Source: Polynucleobacter sp. GWA2_45_21
Lineage (GTDB): Bacteria; Pseudomonadota; Gammaproteobacteria; Burkholderiales; Burkholderiaceae
Assembly (NCBI RefSeq): GCF_001830325.1
Contig: NZ_MHZG01000010.1
Coordinates: 1-64,000 of the forward strand
Direction of reading: 5' to 3'
Length of the DNA stretch: 64,000 nt
Under the pieces are notes generated by a model. It was not told the DNA's origin. It worked only from the letters and a program-made list of their open reading frames with translations, and did no database searches. The position numbers were made by a program, and so were the translations under genes. Shown here one piece after another: positions 45,910 to 55,723 of this stretch. Each line of letters opens with the position of its first letter. Within the stretch, counting starts at the first letter, position 1.

Positions 45910-46677
45910 TTATTCTTTAAGCCATTCTTTTAAAGCACCAAGGTCACGCTTGGTATCACTTGCTTCATTGGCATCAGATGCTGGTGTGTTGCTTAATTTA
46001 GCGATTACTTTTTCGAGAGCTGCAATTTTGGCTTCTTGCTCTAAAGTTGCATCAATCAAACCCTTCAATGCCATAGATACTGGATCATCTACATTGGGTG
46101 TTACGCCATAGGCGGAGAAGTACTCTTTTACTTTGCTATCTGGTGTGCTTGCCTGCGGTAAATCTGGATGCAAAATGCGCGCAGGAATTCCGACTGCAGT
46201 TGCGCCGGCGGGGATTTCTTTTAGGACTACGGCATTAGATCCAACTCGAGCGCCATCACCCACAGTAAAGCCGCCAAGCACTTTTGCTCCCGCACTAATC
46301 ACTACGCCTTTACCCAAAGTAGGGTGACGCTTTACTCCTTTATAGAGAGAAGTTCCGCCTAAAGTAACGCCTTGATAGATGGTGCAATCATCACCAATTT
46401 CGGTGGTCTCTCCGATCACGATTCCTAGACCATGGTCTAAAAAAACACGACGACCAATCTTTGCACCAGGATGAATTTCAATACCGGTAATGAAGCGGGC
46501 TAGCATTGACAGAAGACGTGCAATCCATTTCAAGCCCAAGTTCCACAGACCATGAGATGCTCGATGAATCCAGACAGCATGCAATCCTGGGTAGCAGGTG
46601 ATGACCTCGAGACGATTTCTCGCAGCGGGGTCGCGCACTATGATGGAATCGACTTGGTCGAAAAGTGAATTGAACAT
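45910..46677 (-). CDS. cysE: Serine O-acetyltransferase, 255 aa
   Basis: This enzyme makes O-acetylserine, the first step of cysteine synthesis. It is the short (EpsC-like) form. The helical N-terminal part is followed by left-handed beta-helix hexapeptide repeats: [45 protein letters not shown], with the catalytic Asp-His pair in LDHG. The end after residue ~195 is a variable tail with a coiled-coil ([16 protein letters not shown]). It lies 29 bp downstream of trmJ in the same direction. Confidence 0.94.
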   Translation of the reverse strand: MFNSLFDQVDSIIVRDPAARNRLEVITCYPGLHAVWIHRASHGLWNLGLKWIARLLSMLARFITGIEIHPGAKIGRRVFLDHGLGIVIGETTEIGDDCTIYQGVTLGGTSLYKGVKRHPTLGKGVVISAGAKVLGGFTVGDGARVGSNAVVLKEIPAGATAVGIPARILHPDLPQASTPDSKVKEYFSAYGVTPNVDDPVSMALKGLIDATLEQEAKIAALEKVIAKLSNTPASDANEASDTKRDLGALKEWLKE

Positions 46678-46706
46678 AAATGAATTTTAACGGGTAAAGG
46701 CCAAAT

Positions 46707-47456
46707 TTATTTTCTTAAGAGCATCTGCTTAGCAATGCCACGTAGAAGATCTATTTCTTCTTTGTGTAGGCGAGTTCTGGCAAATAGTGCTTGTAAGCGT
46801 GGCATGAGTTTTTTGGGGTTGGCAGGATCAAGATAGCCAATGGCCTCTAGCCCTTCACGCCAGTGCTCCAGCATGGCGGCAACGGCAGCAGGATCGGCAT
46901 AATCCACTGCTTCAAGGCTTGAATTGATTGGTTTAGCCCCTTCATCCTTACCCAAGGCTTCCCTGAGGGTAAAGGCACAAACCATGATGGCTTGAGCGAG
47001 GTTTAGAGATGGATAGAGCGGGTTTGCATCGAGCCAAACCCGGTGCGTACAAAGCGAGAGATGGTGGTTATCTAAGCCGGTGCGCTCGGGCCCAAATAGA
47101 AGAGCCACACGCTGTTTGCCAGCAATCGCAGCCTGAATCAGGGGGCGGGCATCTGCCCAACCGATTGCTGGTGGTCCAAACTCACGATCACGACTAGTTA
47201 ATCCCAGGACTAGGGGGCAGTCTTGAACGGCTGACTCAAGTGACGCGCTCTCTTGACTGGATTCCAGGACATCAACGGCCCCACTAGCTAGGGCGATTGC
47301 CTCAGGCGTCTGGGCCACCCCCGAAATCTTTGGAGAAATCAGTTTCAGATCGCTAAATCCCATGGTTTTGAGTGCGCGCGCAGCTGAACCCACGTTTCCG
47401 GGGTGGCTGGTTTCAACTAAAACCCAGCGTAATAACTGTGCCTGTGCGGTATTCAT
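46707..47456 (-). CDS. trmJ: TrmJ-type tRNA 2'-O-methyltransferase, 249 aa
   Basis: This SPOUT methyltransferase modifies ribose at position 32 of tRNAs. It begins LRWVLVETSHPGNVGSAARALKTMGF with the knotted-fold pattern, has LVLGLTSRDREF and ALLFGPERTGLDNHHLSLC at the SAM site, and YPSLNLAQAIMVCAF at motif 3. The helical C-terminus (from LEAVDYADPAAVAAML) is typical of TrmJ. It is divergent from suhB, and the trmJ-cysE pair is common in this group. Confidence 0.92.
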   Translation of the reverse strand: MNTAQAQLLRWVLVETSHPGNVGSAARALKTMGFSDLKLISPKISGVAQTPEAIALASGAVDVLESSQESASLESAVQDCPLVLGLTSRDREFGPPAIGWADARPLIQAAIAGKQRVALLFGPERTGLDNHHLSLCTHRVWLDANPLYPSLNLAQAIMVCAFTLREALGKDEGAKPINSSLEAVDYADPAAVAAMLEHWREGLEAIGYLDPANPKKLMPRLQALFARTRLHKEEIDLLRGIAKQMLLRK

Positions 47457-47586
47457 ATTGAAAAGGTTTCTTTAGGGGCTTGGGAGTTCAAATAGGCAAT
47501 CGTTTAGAATCAGGGTGTTAGCTCCTTATTGTCATGCAGTTTGCAATTTGGTGAGCTTGTTCTTATTTAATTTGTCCATCAATACT

Positions 47587-48375
47587 ATGCATCCCATGTT
47601 AAATGTGGCCGTTAAGGCTGCCCGTCGTGCCGGAACCGTGATTAATAGAGCTTCTCTGAATTTAGAGCGGCTTCAGGTTGACCGCAAACAACATAATGAC
47701 TTTGTTACCGAGGTGGACAGACAGGCTGAAGCGGCCATTATTGAGACGCTCAGCGAAGCTTATCCAACGCACGGATTTTTGGCTGAAGAGACTGGCGCTC
47801 AAAATACCGATGCAGAAAACGTATGGATCATTGATCCCTTGGATGGCACAACCAACTTTATTCATGGTTTCCCGCAATATGCGGTTTCGATTGCGCTGTC
47901 AGTCAATGGCATCACTCAGCAAGCAGTGGTGTATGACCCAACTCGAGATGAACTTTTTACCGCTACTCGTGGCGCTGGCGCTTATTTAGATCGTCGGCGT
48001 TTGCGTGTTGCTACTCAAGATCGTTTAGCTAATTCTTTACTCGGCACTGGTTTTCCATATCGGGAAGATCAGGATTTAGAAAAGTATTTAAAAATCTTTG
48101 CTGATATGTCGCGAAATTGTGCGGGCCTGCGTCGTCCTGGTGCCGCATCTCTCGATTTGGCTTATGTTGCTGCAGGTCGTTACGATGGATTCTTTGAGAG
48201 CGATCTCAAGCCGTGGGATATGGCTGCAGGTGCTTTATTGATTACTGAGGCCGGTGGACTCATTGGCAACTACCGCGGAGAAGAGGGCTTCTTGCAAAGC
48301 GGTGAGGTCATGTGTGCAAACCCACGCATCTTTGCTCAGATGGTGCAGTGCTTATCTAAATACTCGACCTGCTAA
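47587..48375 (+). CDS. suhB: Inositol-1-monophosphatase family protein, 262 aa
   Basis: This Mg-dependent phosphatase of the SuhB type is also known to act with rRNA antitermination complexes. Metal motifs are [14 protein letters not shown] and [25 protein letters not shown], and [17 protein letters not shown] near the end. The ATG at 47587 is used, giving [16 protein letters not shown], which matches the family start. The longer upstream frame has no homology. It is divergent from trmJ, as seen in other betaproteobacteria. Confidence 0.93.
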   Translation: MHPMLNVAVKAARRAGTVINRASLNLERLQVDRKQHNDFVTEVDRQAEAAIIETLSEAYPTHGFLAEETGAQNTDAENVWIIDPLDGTTNFIHGFPQYAVSIALSVNGITQQAVVYDPTRDELFTATRGAGAYLDRRRLRVATQDRLANSLLGTGFPYREDQDLEKYLKIFADMSRNCAGLRRPGAASLDLAYVAAGRYDGFFESDLKPWDMAAGALLITEAGGLIGNYRGEEGFLQSGEVMCANPRIFAQMVQCLSKYSTC

Positions 48376-48389
48376 ATTGAGTCGGTGAA

Positions 48390-49178
48390 TTAAGTTTTAA
48401 TCAGGTCGGCGTATCGAACGCCGTCTTGGTTAATGAGTAGCGCACTTGCGCGTGGGCGTCCACTGTCGGGATGATCTAAATCCCAATCCGATAAGACCCA
48501 GCGTTGCCACTCTTGGCCCATCAGATGCTCTTGATGGTGCTTAGGAAGATGAGTATGCCCATGAATCAATTGATTTCCTGCTTGATCTCTTAGTACTGCC
48601 GCACATGCTGTTAAGGTAACGTTCGTTTTGGCTTGAGCCTCTGCGGCAGAAGATTGAGCCGCACGCTGATATTGCGCACCACTATTGTTACGGAGATGAT
48701 TCGCAATCGAGCGACGCCAATTGAGAGGCAATTTCAAGAATAATTTTTGAATCCAAGGTTTTCGAACCCAGCCGCGAAATACTTGATAGCCAATATCTGC
48801 TGTGCAAAGCGAGTCGCCATGACAGAGAACATATTCAGATCCAGCAATTTCGACCTTGCTTGGATCGGGCATCAATGTCATACCCGTTTTGCTCAAGAAA
48901 TGCTTTCCAACTAAAAAATCTCGATTACCGTGAAGGTAATAGGTTTTCACTTTAGTGGAGAGTGTTGCAAGCGCATGTTTCACTTCTTGTTGAAAAGGTG
49001 AGTGTAAGGCAGCATCATCTCCAACCCAATACTCAAACAAGTCTCCCAGGATAAATACAGCCTCTACCTTGGGAGCATCTTTTTCACAAAAATCAAAAAA
49101 TCGTTGCGCCGTCAAGGGCATTGACGGCGTGAGATGTAAATCAGAAATGAATAACGCGCTTGCGTATTGCGGGATCAT
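48390..49178 (-). CDS. lpxH: UDP-2,3-diacylglucosamine diphosphatase, 262 aa
   Basis: LpxH cleaves UDP-diacylglucosamine to lipid X in lipid A synthesis at the inner membrane. The calcineurin-like metal sites are [42 protein letters not shown] and IHGHTH. Length fits. Its ATG overlaps the stop of ppiB by four bases (ATGA), so the two are coupled. This is the housekeeping lipid A gene, unlike the surface-cluster genes at 2.6-19 kb. Confidence 0.94.
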   Translation of the reverse strand: MIPQYASALFISDLHLTPSMPLTAQRFFDFCEKDAPKVEAVFILGDLFEYWVGDDAALHSPFQQEVKHALATLSTKVKTYYLHGNRDFLVGKHFLSKTGMTLMPDPSKVEIAGSEYVLCHGDSLCTADIGYQVFRGWVRKPWIQKLFLKLPLNWRRSIANHLRNNSGAQYQRAAQSSAAEAQAKTNVTLTACAAVLRDQAGNQLIHGHTHLPKHHQEHLMGQEWQRWVLSDWDLDHPDSGRPRASALLINQDGVRYADLIKT

Positions 49179-49678
49179 TCCTCGAGAACGCTTGCCTTTT
49201 CAATAACCACATCTTCTGTCGGAACATCTTGATGAAAGCCAGCGTTACCGGTCTTTACTTTGCGAATCGCATCTACCACATCAAGGCCATCAGTAACCTT
49301 ACCAAAAACCGCATAACCCCAGCCTTGTGCGCTTGGTGAAGTGTGATTCAAGAAATCATTGTCATTGACGTTAATAAAAAATTGGGCTGTCGCAGAGTGC
49401 GGATCGCTAGTGCGCGCCATGGCTACTGTGCCACGGTCGTTCTTCAGGCCATTGTTTGCCTCATTCTCAATTTGGGCGCCAGAAGATTTTTCTTTGAGGC
49501 CGGCAGTCATACCGCCGCCTTGAATCATGAAGTTATCAATTACGCGGTGGAAAATCGTGCCATCGTAGTGACCGCTTTTAACGTACTGTAAAAAATTGGC
49601 AACTGTCTTTGGTGCTTTAGCAGCATCTAAGGTGAGGGTGATATCCCCCTTATTTGTTTTGAGTAGAACTTTAGCCAT
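49175..49678 (-). CDS. ppiB: Cyclophilin-type peptidyl-prolyl cis-trans isomerase B, 167 aa
   Basis: This cytoplasmic cyclophilin has no signal peptide. It shows [18 protein letters not shown] with the catalytic Arg, [21 protein letters not shown] and [15 protein letters not shown]. The ppiB-lpxH arrangement is common in proteobacteria, and here the two genes overlap by ATGA. The upstream TPR lipoprotein gene ends 42 bp before it and is probably part of the same transcript. Confidence 0.95.
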   Translation of the reverse strand: MAKVLLKTNKGDITLTLDAAKAPKTVANFLQYVKSGHYDGTIFHRVIDNFMIQGGGMTAGLKEKSSGAQIENEANNGLKNDRGTVAMARTSDPHSATAQFFINVNDNDFLNHTSPSAQGWGYAVFGKVTDGLDVVDAIRKVKTGNAGFHQDVPTEDVVIEKASVLEE

Positions 49679-49720
49679 GGTGAATTAACTTTCTAGTGAG
49701 TTAGTAGATAAAAGAAAAAA

Positions 49721-50557
49721 TTATTTTGAACTAGGTGTTGTCAGCGGGACTGTTGGTGCAGCCCTCTTTTTGGGCGGCTTCAATATCTCCATGAGTGCTT
49801 TTGCACGATTGGTGTATTGACGCTGATTGAGGGCGGCATCCTTTGCTGCATTGTCATAGGACTGTGCGGCAAGGCGAATATAGACCTCACCTAAGTTGGC
49901 TGCGGCAACCGTATAGCTAGGGCGCAACTTCAAAGCAAGCTCTAAGTAATCCCTTGCCTCAATCCAATTGCCTTGATTGGCTGCTAATGCAGCTAGGTTG
50001 TTATAGGGCTCTGGTAACTCTGGAAATTGTTGAGTAATTTCTATTAAAGTCTTCTTGGCTGCATCCCACTGGCGCATTTCAATCTGCATACGCGCTTTGA
50101 CATAACGTAACTGCACATTACCTGGTGTTTTCTTGAGGCGCTGGTTAATGAGGTCAATGGCTTCCGGATATTTTTTGGCCTTTACTAATTTTTCAATATC
50201 AGACGGAACCCCATTTTTGGTTACTGGATCTGGTTCAATAATTAAAAAGGATAGAAAAGGCACAGCTACGGAGTCTGAAAGCTCTGAATTGAATTGATCG
50301 TATCCACCATCGTTCCCAGCAAGTCGCGGAGGGTCATTGGGTCCGTATGAGCCTACATAGGGTGCTTGGACCCCATGAGAGGCTCCGGTCGAGGCAGTAT
50401 TTAGGGCCTTGATTTCAGCATCTGCTAGTTGTTGGCCAGGGGTGCTACACCCCGCAAGTAGTAAAGCAGCAAAAATAGCGCTCAAGCCGCATAAGTGGGC
50501 TGGATACAGTGAAAATGGGTTAGCTGGCATAGGGGGCGGGGTGAAAAACGGGCTCAT
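49721..50557 (-). CDS. TPR-repeat lipoprotein, 278 aa
   Basis: The N-terminus carries a lipoprotein signal with lipobox LAGC after a hydrophobic stretch ([10 protein letters not shown], Cys37). An unstructured region (residues ~40-105) is followed by about three TPR units (e.g. [50 protein letters not shown]). Such proteins act as periplasmic scaffolds. An in-frame ATG at 50530 would shorten the very N-terminus and may be the real start. It lies upstream of ppiB and is divergent from cysS. No specific role is recognisable. Confidence 0.82.
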   Translation of the reverse strand: MSPFFTPPPMPANPFSLYPAHLCGLSAIFAALLLAGCSTPGQQLADAEIKALNTASTGASHGVQAPYVGSYGPNDPPRLAGNDGGYDQFNSELSDSVAVPFLSFLIIEPDPVTKNGVPSDIEKLVKAKKYPEAIDLINQRLKKTPGNVQLRYVKARMQIEMRQWDAAKKTLIEITQQFPELPEPYNNLAALAANQGNWIEARDYLELALKLRPSYTVAAANLGEVYIRLAAQSYDNAAKDAALNQRQYTNRAKALMEILKPPKKRAAPTVPLTTPSSK

Positions 50558-50617
50558 TCGATATACTCAGCGCTCAGTCTAACAAATTGGCGCTACTTGC
50601 CCACCTTTATAGCCCCT

Positions 50618-52039
50618 ATGCTGCAAATCTATAACACTCTCAGTCGGTCTAAGCAGGCCTTTAAACCCATCGAGCCAGGCAAGGTCAAGATGTACGTCTG
50701 CGGCATGACGGTCTATGACTTTTGCCATATTGGGCATGCCAGGGTGATGATTGTGTTTGATATGGTGGTGCGCTGGTTGCGAGCTAGTGGCTATGAGGTA
50801 GTTTATGTGCGCAATATCACTGATATTGACGACAAGATTATCAATCGCGCAATTGAGAATGGTGAACCTATTTCTGCGTTGACCCAGCGCTTCATTGATG
50901 CAATGCATGCTGACTCTGACGAGTTGGGTCTAATGCATCCAGATCACGAGCCCCGTGCAACCGATTACATCAGTCAAATGCAAGGCATGATTGGTCGTTT
51001 GATAGAAAAAGAATTGGCCTATCAGGGCGATGATGGCGACGTCAATTTCGCTGTTCGCTTATTCCCCGAGTACGGCCGCCTCTCTGGTAAATCTTTAGAT
51101 GAATTAAATGCTGGTGAGCGTGTTGCCGTTGGTGGTGGCAAACGGGATCCCTTAGATTTTGTTTTATGGAAAAGCGCTAAACCAGAAGAGCCAGCAGATA
51201 CCCGTTGGAAATCTCCTTGGGGTGAAGGTCGTCCCGGATGGCATATTGAGTGTTCTGCTATGTCCTGCGATTTACTGGGCGAGCATTTTGATATTCATGG
51301 TGGCGGTGCCGATTTGCAATTCCCACACCATGAGAACGAGATCGCTCAGAGCGAAGGCGCTCTGTATGGCCAAGATCACACTGCTAGCGATGAACCTTTC
51401 GTAAATTACTGGATGCACAACGGACATATTCGTGTGAATGAAGAAAAAATGTCCAAGTCCTTGGGTAATTTTTTCTTGATTCGGGATGTTCTAAAGAATT
51501 TTGATCCTGAGGTCTTACGCTTCTTTATGTTGCGTGCTCACTATCGTAGTCCGATTAACTATAGTGATGCCCAGCTAGAAGAGGCTCGCTCAGGCTTGGT
51601 TCGCCTATACACAGCGTTGGCGCAAGCGCCAGCAAGCAATCAGGCTGTAGACCCTCATTCACCATGGGCTAAACGCTTTGCTGATGCTATGAATGATGAT
51701 TTCAATACGCCTGAGGCTATTGCAGCTCTTTTTGATTTGGCGAGTGAAGTGAATCGTGCGCAGGGCGATGAGAAGGTGCAATTAGCCGCTACTCTCAAAG
51801 GATTAGCTGGAACCCTGAACTTTTTGCAGCGAGACCCAACCCTATTCTTGCAAGAAGGATCTCGTGGTGCTGACGCAGATTTATCTGCTGCTGAAATTGA
51901 AGAGCAGATCGCTGCACGAGTTGCGGCAAAGCAAGCCAAAGATTTTGCTAAAGCAGATTTGATTCGCAAGATTTTATTGGAGCAGGGTGTAGTCTTGGAA
52001 GATAAACCTGGTGGCCTGACTGAATGGCGCAGAAATTAA
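50618..52039 (+). CDS. cysS: Cysteinyl-tRNA synthetase, 473 aa
   Basis: This class I synthetase charges tRNA-Cys. Zinc-binding [18 protein letters not shown] carries the HIGH motif. [14 protein letters not shown] and [11 protein letters not shown] complete the zinc site, and [10 protein letters not shown] is the KMSKS loop. The C-terminal part is helical, ending GGLTEWRRN. The ATG at 50618 is used; the frame extends 7 codons upstream from a non-ATG. It is divergent from the TPR gene and starts the cysS-AlkA-like-accA-tilS run. Confidence 0.97.
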   Translation: MLQIYNTLSRSKQAFKPIEPGKVKMYVCGMTVYDFCHIGHARVMIVFDMVVRWLRASGYEVVYVRNITDIDDKIINRAIENGEPISALTQRFIDAMHADSDELGLMHPDHEPRATDYISQMQGMIGRLIEKELAYQGDDGDVNFAVRLFPEYGRLSGKSLDELNAGERVAVGGGKRDPLDFVLWKSAKPEEPADTRWKSPWGEGRPGWHIECSAMSCDLLGEHFDIHGGGADLQFPHHENEIAQSEGALYGQDHTASDEPFVNYWMHNGHIRVNEEKMSKSLGNFFLIRDVLKNFDPEVLRFFMLRAHYRSPINYSDAQLEEARSGLVRLYTALAQAPASNQAVDPHSPWAKRFADAMNDDFNTPEAIAALFDLASEVNRAQGDEKVQLAATLKGLAGTLNFLQRDPTLFLQEGSRGADADLSAAEIEEQIAARVAAKQAKDFAKADLIRKILLEQGVVLEDKPGGLTEWRRN

Positions 52040-52068
52040 GTAGTTCAATTCGTGATTGAGAATGCATT

Positions 52069-52725
52069 TTGACTAAAGCAGCAGAGCAAGAAATTTTTGA
52101 AGAATTAGCCCCAGAGTATTGGGAGCAGGCTTGTGCTGAGTTGATGAAGCAAGACCGCATCCTAAAAAAGTTGATTCCAAAACATGGGTCGGTATTTTTG
52201 AGAACGCGCGGCGATGCATTCACAACACTGGCCAGATCGATTGTCGGTCAGCAAATTTCTGTAGCGGCAGCTCAGTCAGTATGGAATAAAGTCTTGCTTG
52301 CCGCTAAAAACAAAGTAAACCCTAAAAATATCCTTGCTTTAAGTATTGAAGAATTGCGTGCAGCTGGTTTATCGGGTCGTAAGGTTGAGTACATCCGTGA
52401 TTTAGCCGAGCATTTCAATTCTGGCCGTTTACATGCCAATCAGTGGAAAGGCATGGAAGATGAAGCCATCATCAAAGAGTTATGTGAAATTCGGGGTATT
52501 GGGCGCTGGACAGCTGAAATGTTCCTTATTTTCAACATGGTTAGACCTAATATTCTCCCTTTAGATGATGCTGGTCTAATTAAGGCTATTTCCCTCAATT
52601 ACTTCAGTGGAGAGCCTGTGAGTAGGCATGAGGCCCGTGAAGTAGCAGCAAATTGGGCCCCTTGGCGCACTGTAGCCACCTGGTATATGTGGAGAAGTCT
52701 CGACCCCATTCCCGTTGAATATTAA
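52069..52725 (+). CDS. AlkA-like 3-methyladenine DNA glycosylase (HhH-GPD), 218 aa, TTG start
   Basis: This base-excision repair enzyme of the HhH-GPD superfamily removes alkylated purines. ARSIVGQQISVAAAQSVW and GLSGRKVEYIRDLAEHF are typical of AlkA. The helix-hairpin-helix is LCEIRGIGRWTAEMF, and the catalytic aspartate is in ILPLDDAGLI. No ATG is available at the start, and TTG at 52069 is the only sensible one. It fits between cysS and accA, the normal order in this group. There is no iron-sulfur cluster motif, as expected for AlkA. Confidence 0.9.
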   Translation: MTKAAEQEIFEELAPEYWEQACAELMKQDRILKKLIPKHGSVFLRTRGDAFTTLARSIVGQQISVAAAQSVWNKVLLAAKNKVNPKNILALSIEELRAAGLSGRKVEYIRDLAEHFNSGRLHANQWKGMEDEAIIKELCEIRGIGRWTAEMFLIFNMVRPNILPLDDAGLIKAISLNYFSGEPVSRHEAREVAANWAPWRTVATWYMWRSLDPIPVEY

Positions 52726-52734
52726 AATCAAGCT

Positions 52735-53706
52735 ATGAAAACGACTTTCCTGGATTTTGAGCAGTCAATCGCTGAACTAGAGTCAAAGATTGAAGAGCTG
52801 CAGTTTGTGCAAGATGAATCATCAGTAGACATCTCTGATGAGATCAAAACGCTTACCGAAAAAAGTCAGCAGCTGACTAAAGACATTTACGCCAACCTCA
52901 GTCCTTGGCAAGTTTCACAAGTGGCGCGTCATCCTCAGCGCCCTTATACCCTCGATTATGTTGGCGCTTTATTTACAGATTTTCATGAGCTTCATGGCGA
53001 TCGCAATTTTGCGGATGATCAATCCATCATCACTGGCTTAGCCCGTTTCGAGAATCAACCCTGTGTAGTGATTGGCCATCAGAAGGGTCGCGACACGAAA
53101 GAGCGCGCCTTACGTAACTTTGGCATGAGTCGCCCAGAGGGTTACCGCAAAGCAAAACGCGTGATGCGCTTGGCTGAAAAATTTAAATTACCCGTGTTTA
53201 CATTTGTTGATACCCCGGGTGCATTCCCAGGGATCGATGCAGAAGAACGTAACCAGTCCGAAGCGATTGGTCACAACCTCTATGTACAAGCCGAATTAGA
53301 AGTGCCTATCATCGCGACCATTATTGGTGAGGGTGGTTCTGGTGGGGCGCTTGCAATTGCAATGGGTGATGTAGTGTTGATGTTGCAGAACTCAACCTAT
53401 TCTGTGATCTCACCTGAAGGTTGTGCGTCTATTCTTTGGAAGACTGCTGATAAGGCACCAGAAGCTGCTGAGCAATTGGGTTTGACTGCGCAACGTTTAA
53501 AAGCAATCGGCTTGATTGACAAGATTGTTACCGAGCCAACGGGTGGCGCACATCGTGATTACGAGACCATGATGAACAATATGCGCAAAGCCTTGGCTGA
53601 GTCACTGAAAACCTTTGATGGTATGAAAGTGGATGCGCTTCTTGAGCGTCGCCATGAACGCTTAATGAGCTATGGCAAGTTCAAGGAAATCGAAGCTAAG
53701 TCCTAA
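52735..53706 (+). CDS. accA: Acetyl-CoA carboxylase carboxyltransferase alpha subunit, 323 aa
   Basis: AccA and AccD transfer CO2 from biotin to acetyl-CoA to make malonyl-CoA for fatty acids. The start [35 protein letters not shown], then [34 protein letters not shown] and [14 protein letters not shown] are family signatures. Length is normal. The last 35 bases overlap the start of the tilS frame. Confidence 0.97.
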   Translation: MKTTFLDFEQSIAELESKIEELQFVQDESSVDISDEIKTLTEKSQQLTKDIYANLSPWQVSQVARHPQRPYTLDYVGALFTDFHELHGDRNFADDQSIITGLARFENQPCVVIGHQKGRDTKERALRNFGMSRPEGYRKAKRVMRLAEKFKLPVFTFVDTPGAFPGIDAEERNQSEAIGHNLYVQAELEVPIIATIIGEGGSGGALAIAMGDVVLMLQNSTYSVISPEGCASILWKTADKAPEAAEQLGLTAQRLKAIGLIDKIVTEPTGGAHRDYETMMNNMRKALAESLKTFDGMKVDALLERRHERLMSYGKFKEIEAKS

Positions 53707-54994
53707 GGCGACTCTTCAGGCCGCCCCAATAGCAGCCAAACGCATTGGCCTCGCCTTAAGTGGTGGGCTTGATTCGGTTGTGTTGCTTGATGCCGTTTGC
53801 AAGGCAGTCCAAACAAATCCTAATAACTCAACTGAGATTTGGGTATTCCATATTCACCATGGTTTGCAAAAGTCTGCCGATCAGTGGCTTGAGTTTTGCG
53901 AAAAGCTGGCCAAAAAATACCGAGTTCATTTTGATTTCCGTTTATTGCATTTTGCAGATCAATCGCAAGGCAATATTGAAGCTCGGGCTAGGGCAGAGCG
54001 CTACGATGCCTTAACGGAGCTGTGCATTGAGCATGGCATTGAAGATCTACTCTTAGCCCACCATCAAAATGATCAAGCTGAAACCGTCATCTTGCAGCTC
54101 TTGCGAGGCTCGGGCGTTGCGGGTCTCTCTGCTATGCCCCGACATCGTGCCAATGCAAAAGATGCTGACGCTATTACCCTTTGGCGCCCGCTGCTAAATC
54201 AAAGTAAGGCCGAGCTAGAGGCCTATGCAAAAGAGCACAAACTCAAATGGGTGGAAGATCCCAGCAACCAAAATACGCGCTATCGCCGAAATGCGATTCG
54301 TAAAGACATCATTCCAAGGCTGGAGAAAATTCAACCAGCTGCAATTGCCAACTTAGCTCGTAGCGCAGACTTACTGGCTCAGTCACAAGCACTACTCGAT
54401 CGCTTGGCTAGACAGGATGGTAAGCATATTTTTCAAGCTCAACGCTTAAAGCTAGCGCCTCTTTTGATTCTTGCAAAGGAGGATAAAGCTGCTGCCAATA
54501 ATCTGATGCGTTATTGGCTTAAGTTAAATGATTTATCAATGCCATCCCAGGAGCGTCTTGAATCTTGGTGGAAGGATCTGATGGCTGTGAAAACAGATTC
54601 AAATTTGGCATGGCAGCATGATGAGGTGAGCATTTATTTATGGCGCGGCCTCTTACAGGTGGCAAATCGCAAAGTTGGCCAGTGGGTATTTCGCGATGTT
54701 CCCGCTCGGAGCAAGTCTTTGGGCTTGCCTGCTGACTGGGTTAAGGAAGCTCAAAAGCAGGGCCTGGTTGAGGAGAGGCCTCGTCAAGGGGCAGAAAAGC
54801 TCCAAATCAAGTCCAATACCCCACGAAAAACCCTCAAGAACCTTTTTCAGGAGTCAGATACACCGCCTTGGGAGCGCCAAGCGCCACTGCTCTATATCCA
54901 TGATGAGCTGATAGCGGTTGCTGGAGTGGGGGCGAGCTACCCACATTTGGTATCAACTGGTAAGCGAGTGTTGCCCTGTTGGGAATGGTTTTAA
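53672..54994 (+). CDS. tilS: tRNA(Ile)-lysidine synthetase, 440 aa
   Basis: TilS adds lysine to C34 of tRNA-Ile2 so that it reads AUA. The ATP pyrophosphatase P-loop is [16 protein letters not shown], and [17 protein letters not shown] and [23 protein letters not shown] follow. The C-terminal domain is present from about residue 340. The start ATG lies inside accA, with a 35-bp overlap. A later start would delete the P-loop region, so overlap seems real and the pair is coupled. It is followed by a convergent toxin gene whose stop lies 1 bp away. Confidence 0.93.
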   Translation: MASSRKSKLSPKATLQAAPIAAKRIGLALSGGLDSVVLLDAVCKAVQTNPNNSTEIWVFHIHHGLQKSADQWLEFCEKLAKKYRVHFDFRLLHFADQSQGNIEARARAERYDALTELCIEHGIEDLLLAHHQNDQAETVILQLLRGSGVAGLSAMPRHRANAKDADAITLWRPLLNQSKAELEAYAKEHKLKWVEDPSNQNTRYRRNAIRKDIIPRLEKIQPAAIANLARSADLLAQSQALLDRLARQDGKHIFQAQRLKLAPLLILAKEDKAAANNLMRYWLKLNDLSMPSQERLESWWKDLMAVKTDSNLAWQHDEVSIYLWRGLLQVANRKVGQWVFRDVPARSKSLGLPADWVKEAQKQGLVEERPRQGAEKLQIKSNTPRKTLKNLFQESDTPPWERQAPLLYIHDELIAVAGVGASYPHLVSTGKRVLPCWEWF

Positions 54995-54995
54995 C

Positions 54996-55289
54996 TTAGT
55001 AAATTCCGCCGGATTCTTTTTGGCGCCGAATGGCATTGATGAGGATTGTTTTTTTTGATTCCTCGAAGCTGTATAAAGCGATATAGCCACTCTTTCCCCT
55101 TGAGATCACTAACTCTCTTTGATGGGTATTGCAAAGCCGCCCAAGTAGTGGGTGCCTGGCTAAGATTTTGATAGCCTCTTCAATTAATTCAATGGTGAGA
55201 AGTGCCTCACTTTTGTCATTTTCGATTAAGAAGTCAGTAAGCCGCTCTAGATCATCAAGTGCATGTGGAGCAAAAACAATTCTTACCAA
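54996..55289 (-). CDS. RelE/ParE-family toxin, 97 aa
   Basis: This belongs to the small RelE/ParE superfamily. It begins VRIVFAPHALDDLERLTDFL, then KILARHPLLGRLC with the typical helix and turn, and RELVISRGKSGYIALYSF leading to the final strand ILINAIRRQKE. The overlap by 7 bp with the antitoxin gene ahead of it and the order antitoxin-toxin are typical. Whether it targets gyrase (ParE) or mRNA (RelE) cannot be told. It is convergent with tilS, with one base between the stops, so it has been fitted tightly into the accA-tilS-lysC region. Confidence 0.87.
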   Translation of the reverse strand: MVRIVFAPHALDDLERLTDFLIENDKSEALLTIELIEEAIKILARHPLLGRLCNTHQRELVISRGKSGYIALYSFEESKKTILINAIRRQKESGGIY

Positions 55290-55567
55290 TTGCTAACTTT
55301 CAATGTGGATTTTTTCCCTGCGATACGAGCTTTCATTGCTTCGAAAACCTTGTCTGATTCAAAGACCTTACCATTTTTGATAACCCCTTCGCGTGCAATG
55401 TTGGCTTGCTGGATGAAGTTCCTGCGTATTTCCGCATTGATGCTAGCCTGCTTAATGGCCTCCACCATAAATGCGTGGGGAGTCATGCCAAGCTCTTTAG
55501 CTGCATTTGTTGCTTGTTGTTTAATTTCTTCGGTTAGTTTTAGGGAGGTTGTGCTGACTATGCTCAT
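55283..55567 (-). CDS. RHH-type antitoxin of the RelE/ParE pair, 94 aa
   Basis: The N-terminal segment STTSLKLTEEIKQQATNAAKELGMTPHAFMVEAIKQA is a ribbon-helix-helix DNA-binding domain (strand plus two helices). The C-terminal part, with EGVIKNGKVFESDKVFEAMKARI, is likely the toxin-binding tail. A perfect inverted repeat lies 11 bp upstream of its start and probably binds this protein, giving autoregulation. Assignment to ParD, CopG or another group is open. Confidence 0.85.
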   Translation of the reverse strand: MSIVSTTSLKLTEEIKQQATNAAKELGMTPHAFMVEAIKQASINAEIRRNFIQQANIAREGVIKNGKVFESDKVFEAMKARIAGKKSTLKVSNW

Positions 55568-55578
55568 ATCGGTCTCCT

Positions 55579-55598
55579 GGTGTTACTTTAGTAACACC
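55579..55598. promoter_or_regulatory. Palindromic operator of the toxin-antitoxin pair
   Basis: GGTGTTACT and its exact reverse complement AGTAACACC are separated by TT, giving a 20-bp operator 11 bp before the antitoxin ATG. It overlaps the region where the promoter should lie. RHH antitoxins commonly bind such sites as dimers of dimers. Binding is inferred. Confidence 0.75.
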
Positions 55599-55681
55599 AA
55601 TCGTATCCCCAGACCAAGCTACTGTCAATGCCTAGCGTTTTGGATGATAAAAACCCTGTAAAATAAGCCCCTTTTAGACCC

Positions 55682-55700
55682 TAGGGAATGTAGTTCCCTA
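55682..55700 (+). promoter_or_regulatory. 7-bp hairpin in the lysC leader
   Basis: TAGGGAA / TTCCCTA with loop TGTAG lies 23 bp before the lysC start. No T-run follows, so it is not a terminator. It may affect lysC translation or be part of an attenuation leader. I see no lysine-riboswitch core. Confidence 0.35.
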
Positions 55701-55723
55701 TACATAGACAATACAACGGATTT

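Noticed and set aside
55620..55723. Lysine riboswitch upstream of lysC
   Set aside because: The leader is only about 100 bases and shows a single hairpin, not the large conserved lysine aptamer.
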